From assembly GCA_020744225.1 (NCBI GenBank), contig JAGMWG010000022.1, positions 248,001 through 312,000 on the forward strand: a stretch of DNA of 64,000 nucleotides. The letters are read 5' to 3'. The notes beneath the pieces are model-generated. The model searched no databases, was not told the origin of the DNA, and saw nothing but the letters and a program-made list of their open reading frames with translations. The position numbers and the translations under genes were made by a program. This DNA is from Paraphoma chrysanthemicola (taxonomy: Eukaryota > Ascomycota > Dothideomycetes > Pleosporales > Phaeosphaeriaceae). How positions within the stretch are numbered: the stretch's first letter is position 1; the number at the start of each line of letters is the position of its first letter. Of this stretch, positions 46,015-57,386 are shown one piece after another.

Positions 46015-46864
46015 TGCAAGGCAAGCGAAACTGTTCGACGCCTGGCCCCATGGTACGACAAACACAATGTATTCAAGAGATAATTCGAGCTTTTGAACCG
46101 ACTCAATCGGGCGGTGCTACTAGTCGGCTACACGTCATTGGCTAACACTTTGTCGGCGCGTGCGAGAGAACATCGAAGACCTGCTACTCTGCCCCACGTC
46201 TGGCTTTAGCGTGGCATCTGGGCCATTTCTGTCATGGCTAGCCACGTGCACTATCCGGGCATCCGACGTTCGCAATTGGACAATTTCTAAGCTGGGTGAA
46301 AGGAACCCGATGATATGCCGATCTGGACTCCATAAGATTGCCAAGATGTTCCACGACCAAGCAAGTGGCTCGGCGTCAACACAAACACCAAAGATGCCAG
46401 GCATGCCAATGGCTACTTGTGGTCAATTCGGATTTTCCGCCGACGATGCGCACTTCAGTGCACGAGCCTCAACGCTTTCCTCGCTTCCGATTGGGCAGGG
46501 ATACACTTATTGGAAGAAGCCAAGTTTCCAAGCCCACGGGCTGGGGATAGACTGCTGGGCATAGCGTAACCCCCGTAACGAGCCATCCTCATTGCGGGGA
46601 AGAGTCTGGGGTAGACCGCCCATCTGAATCTCGTGGCCTACCTTCGAAGCCGTTTTTCTGAGCCGGACCAAGCCACCCGTTTGCAACACGATGGGCGAAG
46701 CAAGGTGGAGGTTTGTTGACCAGCCTTGGACGGCAAAACCGCCGAGATGAGCCCTATAAAATGCTTAGTCCGTCAGCACACTCACTTCCACTGATTCTTT
46801 TGCCCCTCTCTTTCTGTACCTATCTGCACTTTCTCCCGAGCCGATAGCTGTGCATCTGAGGACT
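46015..46864. other. Intergenic, 850 bp
   Basis: Between the HET gene and a DHA-type transporter on the same strand. Short overlapping frames only. The distal end carries the TATA-like promoter of the transporter. Confidence 0.5.
46755..46761 (+). promoter_or_regulatory. TATA box of MFS transporter gene
   Basis: TATAAAA located 104 bp before the ATG at 46865, followed by a C/T-rich tract (CCCCTCTCTTTCTG), the usual arrangement around fungal transcription starts. Confidence 0.5.
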
Positions 46865-48645
46865 ATGGCTTCCATTGATCGTGCTCCACCGCACGGCCAG
46901 GCCGGTCACGTCACCAACGTTGAATCCGAAAAGGCGAATATCACGAATATGGAACAAGTCGAGCGCACAAGAACGGTAGATACAGATGTCGCGCCGGAGA
47001 AGCTTGCCGTCGAGGCGAAGCTCGACGCATTCGGTGCTCGCAGCAAAATCGATCCCCAGGAAATTGCTTTGGTCAAGAAGCTCGACCGCACTATTCTTGT
47101 AAGATCCCTATGCAGTTTTTGTGAGGTTTAAGCGCTGACTCCCATCTTACAGCCTATGCTCTGGATCATGTACTTGTAAGTATCGAGATTGGTTTCCATA
47201 GAGCGCACACTGATCTTGCAATAGCTTTAACTTTTTGGATCGAAATGCACTCGTCAACGCCAAACTCAACTCGTTGGATAAGGACCTGGGCTTGAAGGGT
47301 ACTCAGTACAACACGCTAATCTCGATCCTGTTCGTCGGATATATTGCCGGGCAAGTTCCGTCCAACATGATTTTGAACAGAGTGCGCCCTTCGTGGTACC
47401 TTGGTGGTACGTTCAGACCTCCAATTGGTTCCAGGCCAAACTGACTTGTATTAGGCTTCTGCATGGCGTGGTCTTTGACTTGTCTCCTGACGTATCTCGC
47501 CCACGACTTTGGCAGCATGCTGGCCTGTCGATTCATGCTGGGCGTGACTGAAGCACCTGTGAGTACTTTATGCTGATTTTGGAGGCACCAAGCTGATAAT
47601 TCTTCGCAGTTCTACCCAGGTGCTTTGTTTCTCATTGGGCTTTTCTACACAAAGAAAGAAATCGCAACACGAATGGCCATCTTCTACACAGGCAATATGA
47701 TGGCTTCTAGTTTTGCTGGTCTTATCGCAGCGGGTGTCTTCGCTGGTCTCGATGGTGTCCACGGGCTTGCTGGGTGGCGTTGGTATGTTACGATTTGCAG
47801 ACGCTCTTCGTATTCATGATTGGGACACTGACGAGTGATACCCTAGGCTCTTTATCATCCAAGGCGCACTCTCCATCGGCGTAGCATTCTTTGCGTTCTT
47901 CATTCTGCCCGACCATCCTCTCAACACTCGCTGGCTCACACCCGAGCAGCGCCAGCTCGCCCACACTCGCATTGCCGCCGATACTACGCAGCGCGAAGAG
48001 GCCACGAGCGTGATGATTGGTCTGAAGCAAGCTTTAGTCGACTGGCGCACCTGGGTCTTCTGCCTCATGTACAACACGCATATTTCTTCCGTCAGCTTCC
48101 AGTCTTTCCTCCCAACGGTGGTGCGTACTCTCGGATACAACACCACCACGACTCTTGCATTGACATGCCCGCCCTACCTACTCGCCGCGATCATGGCTGT
48201 TGTCATGTCGTACACGTCCGGCAAGTACAACGAACGAACATGGCACATCACAATATGCAAGTGCATCATCATCGCCGGCTTCGTCATCCCAGCCGTTACT
48301 ACCAACGTCGCCGCACGCATGGTCGCCATCTTCATGTTCGTTACCTTCTCCTTCGGAATCAACAACATCATGCTCGGCTGGATTTCTGCTACTCTTGGTC
48401 AGACACCCGAGAAGAAAGCCGTTGCGTTGGCGCTTTGCAACTCGATCGGCAATTTATCGAGCGTGTATACACCGTATCTATGGCCTTCCACCGACGGACC
48501 ACGGTACATCAAGGCCTGGATGGCAGCGATTGGGTTTTCAGCCGTGGCGGTGTTGTCCACGTGGGCAATGAGGTTGACTTTGCAGAGGAAGAATAAGAAG
48601 TTGAGAGAGGAAGAGCCGGACACAACGGTGTTCTACGTTTACTGA
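46865..48645 (+). CDS. MFS transporter, anion:cation symporter (allantoate permease-like)
   Basis: Six exons; introns 47099..47152, 47176..47224, 47407..47454, 47559..47609 and 47783..47846 give 504 residues. Exon 2 is only 23 nt and encodes PMLWIMY, part of the first helix. The conserved first-loop NFLDRNALVNAKLNSLDKDL spans the next junction. Further motifs are GYIAGQVPSNMILNRVRPS, ACRFMLGVTEAPFYPGALF and GWRWLFIIQGALSIG. Twelve helices are visible after splicing. The charged N-terminus of ~75 residues is soluble. It belongs to the same family as the carriers at 25.9 and 54.1 kb, with an organic anion as likely substrate, but it has far more introns than the 25.9-kb copy, so they are not recent tandem duplicates. 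Confidence 0.88.
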
Positions 48646-48983
48646 TGCGGCAAGGCTCTTGATTTGAGCCGGCATGATCATGGCCTGCAGACACATACGC
48701 GTGCATATAGCATCAACAGTTTGACAAGCTGAGCTTGAAGAAGTTCTTAGTTACCTGTTCAATGAGAACCTTACCTCATATTCATTGCTCGGAGATATCA
48801 TGCGCCCATGAGAGAAACCATCCTTATTTCAGTATTCCTTCGACTTCTTGTACAAGCAGATACTCGCTTCTTAAAGCCTTTTCCTACTTAGGAAGCAAGT
48901 CGATGCAGATGTTCTTCGCACCAACCTCATCGTGTGTTTTCTTCGTGACGATTTCAAGCCGCATCTCTGCGAAAAGCGGCATT

Positions 48984-49790
48984 CTATGCCATGCCGAAGG
49001 CCTTTTTCCAGTCGTCCACAACAGCTTGCCATGTGACCATTGCCTCCAACAGGTGATATAAAGCCACCAACAGGTGATATAAAGCCATGTAGGCCGCTGA
49101 GACTTGATGCTTCGCCTTCAGACCCCACACTTCTGACTCAAGAAATTGGATATTTCCAACATCGAATATTGTACTCTTCTTTCGGAAATGGTCGATGGTC
49201 TTACTGTTGACGAGTTCTAGTACACACTCATAGAACAGTCTCCACTGACAAGGCTTATCGCAGTTCAAAGAAATGGATGCGTTATGTTGGCTGATCAATG
49301 GGTTCCTAGCATTTGGTGGCCTGGGTGCGTACCCATACTCGACAAGCCGTTCGAATAATCAATACTTACGCAATACCAGATGAAGCGGCTTTGCTCGGCT
49401 TGAAGAGACTTCATGTGTCTTTCTAACGCGTGCACACGCCACTGGATGACATACCGCGGCCGAAGGCCACTAAAAACAATGCTAGATTGAACGATGAACG
49501 ACTGTATACCCTGGTCTAGTTTGCTTGTTACATAATACGTCAGTTCTTCTTTCAATTCAAAGTGAACGAGCCGTATTAGAAAGTGTGTCCATTGTTGACC
49601 CCTTCGACTTGGTCACCAGCTCTACAATTCTTGCCCATTCCCAAAGATTTCGAGATCTGCTTAGCCTCAGCTGGTCGCGCACATATGATACATAGGGGTC
49701 GTCTGCGGAGGAATCGCAAATTCGGAGCGGCGGGGGCCATGGGCAGGCAATTATTCCTTGCCTCGGGATAATCTGATCAGACTGTGACGT
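48984..49790 (-). pseudogene. Possible decayed or novel gene, unknown family
   Basis: Three minus-strand segments look coding. From 49790 to 49557 one frame reads without a stop through PWPPPLRICDSSADDPYVSY and NLWEWARIVELVTKSKGSTM. Just before its stop, the next frame continues as FELKEELTYYVTSKLDQGIQ to SLQAEQSRFIW. A 71-nt intron (49306..49376, weak donor GTATTG) then joins NPLISQHNASISLNCDKPCQ and the stop at 48984. A nearby stronger donor, GTAAGT, would give an early stop. The shift near 49560 suggests an inactivated gene, a sequence error or a missed intron. No family was recognised, and the plus strand is also open over part of this region. Confidence 0.3.
49046..49087. repeat. Perfect 21-bp tandem repeat
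   Basis: Two identical 21-nt copies beginning CCAACAGGTGATATAAAG (49046..49066 and 49067..49087). In the minus-strand reading it adds a seven-residue repeat, ALYHLLV / ALYHLLE, keeping frame. Confidence 0.88.
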
Positions 49791-50557
49791 TCCTACAGGC
49801 GATCAACGCACCAGGATCGAACGTGAGACCAGCCCTTCTCTATACTTTCCACAAATGATCGTAGGCTGGGCCTTACACAAGGCTATCGCTGGATTCCAAC
49901 AGCCAATGCTAATATTCGCATGAAGGTGGTCATCCGGTGTATGGCAGCACCCAACGAATCACATGCCTATCATATTCTGTTGCCTGATGGACTAATTCTG
50001 CAGATGTCATTTCGCCTCCGATGCCTGTGCAGGTTGAGGCTGTGCAAGCCATGTCGAGATTGGGGGAATTGGCTGCATAGATAGCTGCACAGCTAAGCGA
50101 GGCTGAGCGACTGTGCCCACCCTCCCTTTGCAGAATGCGAGTACGCTCACCGCACAGATACAGGACCTGGAACATACAGGTTCGAGTGAAGGCACTTACC
50201 AGACGTCGTTCAGCTTTTGCATCTCTTTACACCCTTCGCTCACGGGGTGCACATTTCAGCCTAGTCACCCCGCATCGCACCTCCCCTGACAGCTTCAGCC
50301 AATCGAGTCGAACTTGAACCTCAGCTTCGAGATGGCGATATCTGATCTGAAAAGCAGCTCTGAGCCCGCCATAGAAGTATTGCGAAAATTTCACTGTAAG
50401 CGGCTGGAGTCCATATAGACCCTTATTGGGGTCAACGTTCTCATTTTACGCGCAGCTGAAAACGAATGGGATCGGCGCAGCTTTTCGGCCGAATCGATAG
50501 GGAATCACCCCAAGCCCTCCTCTGTCCTTCTTGGCGATTCTGATTTGAGCCTCATGT

Positions 50558-51748
50558 ATGTCCTTCATAACAGGCTTCTCGTCGACCCAATATCCTAATT
50601 TCAACTGCAGTGTCGCGGAAGCAGATCAAATTCGGGAAAGTGAGGAATGGCGCGATATCTTCACCAGAGAATTCAAGATACCAAATACGTGGTGGTCGCC
50701 TGCTTGCAGACGTTCGAATGGCTACTTTGGACATGAAAACACGCAAAATGCCGATGGGTCTTTAAACGGATGCAGTAAGTCCGCTGCGCAAAATATAGTC
50801 TCAGAGAGTCGGCGCAAGAACTGAGAGCGAACAGATAGCTGGCTAAAAGCCCAGGTCAAGCAGACGCATGAAGCTACTCCAAAAGGCCAAAAGGACTACA
50901 TCTGGTACAAGTTCAACATCTTCGTCAGATGGATTGCCGCTACCAAACAGACCGTGCTTCTGATTTTCGACCCTACGCCAGCTGTAAGGAAGCGTCTATT
51001 GAGAGCCGACCTGTACAAAGTAGACGTGATAGCGCGCAATGACCCATACTGGATCTATAGTATTTTGCTGGAAGAGCTAGTCGACCTGCAAGACAAAGCC
51101 GTATGGGGTATCCGCAACATCGTCCGGCAGACTGAGCTCCTTCGCAGTGCTCCTGGTGCTCCACAGTCAGAGTTCACCCGTCTACACGACATGGCTAGAC
51201 ACGCTATACATGTTTCCGAGACCTTAGACGTCACTGTCACCACCATCGAGACCATTGCAACCTGCCATGACACGTATGTTCGTTCTTCGTTTGTAACAGA
51301 TGAGCAAACCCGGAACGCGCACAGTACGCTTCGCTCAAGAATACAGTTTCACAACCACATGATCAGAAGCCTGCGTTATCGTGCCGCGTCGAACAAAGAG
51401 CGCCTCAGCAACGAGATTCAGTATGTGTTCAATGCTGTTACCCAGTACAATTCACGGATCTCGGTCGAGATTGGTCGAGCTGCTCAATCGGACAGCGCAG
51501 CAATGAAGACGATCGCGTTCCTGACACTTACGTTCTTGCCAGCGACGTATGTATGCGCGGTTTTCAGCATGTCCTTCTTCAACTACAATCCCGAGAGCGA
51601 AACTTGGAAGGTTTCCAAAGAGTTTTGGCTGTATTGGGTGGTTGCGATACCAATCACAGTTGCGACGGCGCTGACTTGGAGCTTTTGGAACAAGTACTCT
51701 CCTCAAAAGCTTATTGGAGACACTGCGCGCATGGTTGAGGCAGACTAG
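50558..51748 (+). CDS. CorA-like Mg2+ transporter family protein (fungal divergent type)
   Basis: Two exons (intron 50775..50834, 60 nt, Asn codon split) give 376 residues. The N-terminal part has the fungal CorA-like landmark FKIPNTWWSPACRRSNGYFG and then YIWYKFNIFVRW. A long helical region follows (LLEELVDLQDKAVWGIRNIV through LRYRAASNKERLSNEIQYVF), matching the coiled stalk of CorA. Two C-terminal helices close it: AFLTLTFLPATYVCAVFSM (about 303-321) and LYWVVAIPITVATALTWSFW (about 337-356). The canonical CorA Gly-Met-Asn signature is replaced by FSMSFFN. Metal transport is therefore unproven; many fungal members have unknown roles. The protein lacks the extra N-terminal ~100 residues of longer members, so an upstream exon may be missing. 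Confidence 0.75.
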
Positions 51749-54083
51749 CATCAACGTGTACACTCTCCAAATTGCTCAGCACTCGCGATACCACCGGAAA
51801 ATCAATCAATTGTGCAGGTTGATTGGAATTCTTTGTTAGATATGTTTATCGATGCGATATTGCCTGCCCAAATTGTTCGCGAATGTCGGTGGCAGGAATA
51901 TGTGTATGGATCAAGTTTCATCCAAGCCAACAGACCTCTTCAGCCGTTGTAGTACCGCATCCGCGACAATGCGAGTCGTGTCCTAAGAAAGCTCAATGTT
52001 TGTGTATCTGATTCATGTCCATGTATGTCGAGAATACCTATTACGAAGTCTATGCAGTCTTGGGTACGCAACCTGCCATAGTTATTCTTTTCATAAGCAC
52101 ACCGAAGAACTTCCTTACAGCCTAGCCTCTTAGTTTCGAGGGACTCGTCAACCGCAGTCGATTCGGTTGGTATGGTCGCGAGCAGATTTTACAACGTGTC
52201 ATTTGCTTGATAGTGAACGCATAGAACCATTAGGGCAGGTTTCTTGTCCACGACAAGTGTTGCTCCATGCTCGAAGAAGCAGCGAATCAGGAGGTACATC
52301 GGATGGAACGCTGTATCTTCCTTGAAGAAAAGTCGCCTTTCGATCAATTCCGATACTTCTCATATTGTCCCATCTCTGTCGACCGGAGAGGTGTATTGGT
52401 AAAGACCCTGCAGCCACGGCACAAGGTTCAGTATTATGATACGCTAAGAGAAGAGTGCGAAGGTCTCTAGGAGCCGGCCGAATGGCAAAGGGCGCGGCCG
52501 AATACATTTTGCTGTATACATTGTTTGAAGCAGCCGAATCTATCAATCCTTCTCTTCTTGGTTTCGTGAATCTCTGCAACTCGAATCGATCCAAAACAGG
52601 GCTGGAAAATTATGCAGCAGTTGCATGTTACAGAATGCATAAAAAAACTGTTCAGCTGTTCAAGGATTCAGTCGTAACAAGGTCACTTTGCCATCGATAG
52701 TAGAATGAGCCACATGATCGAACTGCCCCACTCACAGGAAAACGCGGCAAGATCTGAGATGGGCAGTGCATCTTGTTTGGCGGTGACGAAAATGGTCGGC
52801 ATGAAGGACCAGTGCCGTTCGCCAGAGTTGTTCCTCGTGCAGCTCTGCAAACAAATTTGAGATATCGAATCACTAGAGTAATCGTCCTTGGAGAAATTGA
52901 CACCCTATTGACGGTGCACCTCGATTCATGAAGCTTGTATGGGTTGGAGGGCGATATGATGGAAAGAACAAGAGGCCAGGCTGTATTTCAGAAGCAGTCG
53001 AGCTAAAAAAAGGTCAGCCGTGCCAAACTCGCACACCCATTTCATCTGGTATAGGAACAAAGTGGTCGCACACCCCAGTTTCTGCAGCAGTACGTTTCAT
53101 GGTTTTGCGTTATTGCAAAATGTGATCAGTTTTCATAAAGAAGTCCAAACTTGATGTTGACAGCCTAAAACCCGCTTGACCTTCCAACCACGGAATCTTT
53201 CCGCTTTCCCACTTCAACCTTCCTCAACAAGCATCCCGAACAAACCCACACTTCACTGCCAAACTCCGCTTCACATTCAACAACTCCATTGAACCGCCGT
53301 CCAACCATTCCCTGTAGTCGCATCGCATCTCCCACCCGCTTGCCCCAGTCAAATTTCTCCGTCTCCCAGATCCACAATCCCCATACCACTAACCCACAAA
53401 ACGCATCTCAGTCCCATCATCCAGTAGCATTTCGCAGAAGATTACCCACAATCTTGCATCATCTTCATCACCAGTCGAAGGACAATGAGCCACCGCAAAA
53501 ACCTCTTACCATTGCGTCAAAGGCTTGTGCAACCTTACCCCTCATTGGCTCCTCGCTTGTGTGCCGCCGTTGACGCACGCCCAGCCCGAGGTTAGTTCAA
53601 CGGGACAACGAGCAAAAGCTGGGCATGATAATGGATACGATGCGAGATAGCAGCATTGGTATTGCAGCGGGTTGCTAGGTGGTAGGATTCGTGCAATCAC
53701 GTTGACGTGTGTGGAGAACAGAGTGGGTACGCGTCGGATACAGGAGGGTTGTGCTGGGTTTTGGGTCCCCATGGGGGTGCTTGGATGGGGAATTTTTAAC
53801 GAAGTGATCAGCGCAGGCAAGCACGTTGTTGACTTGGATTCTGAACGGCGATCATCATCGAACGAACGGACGGGGCGGCATGACTGTGTGGCTAGCTTGA
53901 GTGTGTCTGCCGTGAAAGTATTTGATGTCTACCGTTCCCCATGCCGTTCCAGGTATTGTTGGACGGGTAATTGTACCGTGGTTTCTTTCATCCCAACGTA
54001 TACTGCACTTCGCAACCCAGAACTACGCTCATCCCCTCCCTTCCTCTTTCCCTCTTAATATTTCAAATCTCAAATCCGTCACC
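51749..54083. other. Intergenic, 2.3 kb
   Basis: No supported gene. Frames at 52199..52594 (minus) and 52267..52700 (plus) overlap each other and neither shows a domain. The last 150 bp form the promoter and leader of the next MFS gene. Confidence 0.45.
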
Positions 54084-56014
54084 ATGGACGAAAAACCCGT
54101 CACAAAACGCGCATCAACTAGTGATCCCTCACTCCGTAGCGCATCTCCTCCTCTTCCACAGAACCATGTCCAACAGCGGCACAAGACGTCTCGCAAGAAC
54201 AGCGTCACCAGCCATGCCGGCAAGAACAAATCTGAAGAAATCGCACGCATCGATGCGCTCGCGACCGCGCCCGGCGTCTCAATGGCCTCCTTTGCGCATC
54301 TCGACGAAAAGAAAATCCTGCGCAAAATGGACCTGCGTTTAATCCCCATGCTGGCTCTCTTGTACCTGCTTTCTTTCCTGGATCGTGGCAACATCGGCAA
54401 CGCGAAGATTGAGGGATTGACAGAAGATCTGGGCATGAGTGGAGCGCAGTACAACTGGTGTTTGACCGTGTTTTTCTTCACGTATGCTGCGTTTGAAGTG
54501 CCTTCAAATCTGCTGTTGAAGAAACTGCGGCCGAGTATTTGGTTGCCGACGATTATGGTGGCGTGGGGCATTGTGATGACGTTGATGGGGATAGTGCAGA
54601 ATTATCACGGGTTGTTGATTGCCAGAATCTTTTTGGGAGTTACAGAGGCGGGTTTATTTCCTGGAGGTAAGTCACTTGGTCTGTTTCGGATGTATGGCGT
54701 TCTGACCAATGTCCGAATAGTTGCGTATTACATTACGATGTGGTATGCTCGCCATGAAGCTCAGTTCCGTCAGGCGCTGTTCTTCAGCGCCGCATCCGTC
54801 GCGGGCGCTTTCTCCGGACTTCTCGCCTACGGCATTGCGCACATGGACGGTGTGGGGGGCCTGGAAGGCTGGAGATGGATCTTCATTCTTGAAGGTATCC
54901 TGACTGTTGTTGTGGCCATCATCGCTTACTTCACGCTTTACGACTTTCCCGAAACCGCCGGTTTCTTGACTGAAGAAGAGCGCGCTTTTGTCGTGTATCG
55001 GCTGAAGTATCAAGACTTCAAAGACGAAGCAGAAGCAGGTGCGGTCAGAGTCGCTCAGGACGACACGTTCCAGTGGAAGTTTGTCAAGTCCGCATTCCTC
55101 GATTGGCAAATCTGGACAAACATCTGGGTCTATTGGGGTATATGCTTCGATTTCTATTGACGGGTGGTTTGACTAACAATCGACAGGAATCGTCTGTCCT
55201 CTTTACGGAATCTCCCTGTTCTTGCCCACGATCATCCGCGGCCTTGGCTACACGAGTTCGACCGCGCAGCTCCTGACAGTGCCAATCTACATCACAGCTT
55301 CAGTGCTTGCCGTTGTAGTTGCGTACTACAGTGATCGTGTAGGCAAGCGGTATCCGTTCATCCTCGTGTGTCTCTGCATCATGGCCGTTGGGTTCATTAT
55401 GTGTGTTTCAAGCGCAACACCGGGCGTCATCTACGCAGGAGTCTTCATCGCGGCATGCTCGATTTATCCTGCGTTCCCGGGTAACATTACATGGCTTTCA
55501 AACGTAAGTGTTTGTGTTGCTCTGCTATCATCTCAAGTATCATGAGCAGACACCCACTCATGAGGTATCTGAGTGGCTCCTGCACATATTGTATGAGCAT
55601 CGACCTAGTTCAACACTTTGCGACGACGTCCAGATATGTCCACAGCTAACGTATTCAGAATCTTGCCGGGTCAACTAAGCGAGCCACTGGTCAGGCCATC
55701 CAGATCGCCGTCGGTAATCTTGCAGGAGGTAGGTCTTGCCAGACCTGACTCTGCGCCGTTTGTACTGATTTCGAATAGCAATGGCGTCCAATTTTTATCG
55801 TGCAGAAGATGCGCCCCGCTATGTCCTCGGACATGCTCTCGAACTTGGCTTTATTGGAGCCGGAATCCTCGCTTTGCTCGTCTTGGTGTTCAACTACAAG
55901 CGCATCAACGCCAAGAGGGAGAGGCAGATGGCTGAGGGGGCGCACAACGGGTACACACCGGAGGAGCTGGGCGAGCTGGGCGATCGTGCCATCACGTATA
56001 GATATTTCTTGTAG
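54084..56014 (+). CDS. MFS transporter, anion:cation symporter (nicotinate/allantoate permease-like)
   Basis: Five exons; introns 54667..54720, 55138..55186, 55504..55658 (155 nt, the longest in the window) and 55729..55778 give 540 residues. The soluble N-terminus is ~90 residues and Ser/Lys-rich. Family motifs are KKILRKMDLRLIPMLALLYL, SFLDRGNIGNAKIEGLTEDL, YAAFEVPSNLLLKKLRPS, ARIFLGVTEAGLFPGVAYY and GWRWIFILEGILTVV, with TKRATGQAIQIAVGNLAG before the last helices. This pattern fits the Tna1/Dal5-type branch, which imports nicotinate, allantoate or related anions. The stop at 56014 is 160 bp from the convergent CCDC97 homologue. The C-terminal tail ends GELGDRAITYRYFL, a common end in this branch. 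Confidence 0.9.
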
Positions 56015-56173
56015 GCTCCGTCTGTTCGAGCCGTGTCCGGTAGCGACTTGGTGTAGTCGATGTGATCCAAATCGACAATTTGCAAGATCCAGAGTTGAGC
56101 CTTTGCGCATTTTTTTTACACAGATTCAGGTCTGTGGCCACTTCATGTTGCCATGCCAAAACATGAATGGTGC

Positions 56174-56923
56174 TCAGTAATCTTGTATTCCCGTCTCCCC
56201 AGTCAAGACTTTCTCTTTGCCCTCCCCATCCGAGTCGAAGTCGCTCTCCATGCTCTCAAACCATGCCTCTTGGAGGTCCCTCTCTTGCTCGGGAGGATCG
56301 TACTTGGCATTCTCGTCCACCTTATTATACTCGAAGTCGTCATCCGCGCCCCTAAGGAATCGCTGGGTCATCTCGTCTTCCCACCACGCCCGTCCCTCTT
56401 CTTTAGTCATTGGTATGTCGTCCTTGTCCTCCTCTATGATCTGACCCTGAGGTCCTCGGTTGTATGTAAAAAGCGAGTGGGGATTTGGCTGCGAAAGCGC
56501 GTCCTTCTTGGCCTCAGCGCGCCATAGATCCGTCGCCATCTGCCCAGAGAAGCCTTTCCGCTTCCCTTCGGCCTCGCGTTCGGTGGCAGTCTGGAAGCGT
56601 CGGATAAGGCGATCGTATAAGAGGGGGTCGGCAAGCTCGAGGGAGGAGTCGGAGAAGTATTCGGGGTGCACTTCCAGGTATCGCACTCGTCGGTTCTTCG
56701 CAGTCAATCTAAGCAAGCGCTGCTCTTCTTGCTCACGCAGCTGCATGGTAGATAGGATTGTGTCTTCTTCCTCCATAACTATGTCTTCGGGCACTGGCAT
56801 GACCTTGCTGCCATTCGCATCGCCTGTGGAACTCGCGGGGTGGTGAGCATTCGGAGCTGCCGGCGCGTTCGCGGGGCGCAAGGTGAGCGGCGCCATGCTG
56901 GGTGTTGCAGTGATATATGGCAT
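56174..56923 (-). CDS. CCDC97-family protein (DUF2052)
   Basis: Intronless, 249 residues from the ATG at 56923 (a second in-frame ATG is at 56896). The conserved C-terminal domain is clear: HPEYFSDSSLELADPLLYDR, then FSGQMATDLWRAE, FTYNRGPQGQIIEEDKDDIP, EEGRAWWEDEMTQRFLRGAD and FEYNKVDENAKYD. The end is very acidic. Animal CCDC97 associates with the U2 snRNP factor SF3B, so a splicing-related nuclear role is likely by homology. The first ~45 residues are Ala/Pro-rich and variable. The gene is divergent from the membrane spermidine-synthase-like gene, sharing a 463-bp promoter, and convergent with the MFS gene. Confidence 0.85.
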   Translation of the reverse strand: MPYITATPSMAPLTLRPANAPAAPNAHHPASSTGDANGSKVMPVPEDIVMEEEDTILSTMQLREQEEQRLLRLTAKNRRVRYLEVHPEYFSDSSLELADPLLYDRLIRRFQTATEREAEGKRKGFSGQMATDLWRAEAKKDALSQPNPHSLFTYNRGPQGQIIEEDKDDIPMTKEEGRAWWEDEMTQRFLRGADDDFEYNKVDENAKYDPPEQERDLQEAWFESMESDFDSDGEGKEKVLTGETGIQDY

Positions 56924-57386
56924 CCTCTGTAGACTCCACCCTACCACAGAATCAATCGATGTAGCGGAGGTGTGAAGTGTGTGGGGTTTGTAGACCTCCC
57001 AGATGATGATTGATAATGACGCCACATGCTCGCGCCACACGCTAATCCCGAATTGTCCGCAGCAGGGACCACTCCACCTTAATGATCGGCCGTTTCATCC
57101 ATGCATCAAACATTGCGCCAGGAACAGCTGGCTTCCTTGGTCTACTTTATTTCTCCCCAGTCGCTCTTTTTGCACTTCACGTCGTCTTATTTCGTCACTT
57201 CGCAGGCCGAATTGATTGCTCCGGCTACACGGACCGCGGCAGAAGAGGAAGAACCTGGGAAGCTTGGGACATCTGTCACTTTGCATTTGTTGTCTTTCAC
57301 AATATTCTGCTGCGCTTCAGCCTTTGTTAGCGTTTGCAATTGTACATTCTGGAAAGACCGTAGCAGAAAGAGATAGATCTGGGAAT
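56924..57386. promoter_or_regulatory. Divergent promoter of CCDC97 homologue and spermidine-synthase-like gene
   Basis: 463 bp separate the two head-to-head start codons. No clear TATA box is seen for either gene; an A/G-rich stretch (GCAGAAGAGGAAGAACC) lies at about 57238..57254. A bidirectional promoter is inferred from geometry only. Confidence 0.5.

Larger units (their letters stand above)
48646..50557. other. Intergenic, 1.9 kb, with possible decayed gene
   Basis: Contains a perfect 21-bp tandem repeat (49046..49087) and a minus-strand coding-like stretch (48984..49790), both listed separately. The last 500 bp form the CorA-like gene promoter. Confidence 0.45.

Noticed and set aside
49795..49835. 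tRNA T-arm-like sequence (GTTCGATCC on the minus strand)
   Set aside because: The flanking bases do not form the T stem, and no acceptor, D or anticodon arms could be found.
52660..52690. GTCGTAACAAGGT similar to the 3' end of 18S rRNA
   Set aside because: Match is only 13 nt and neither side resembles rRNA or ITS.
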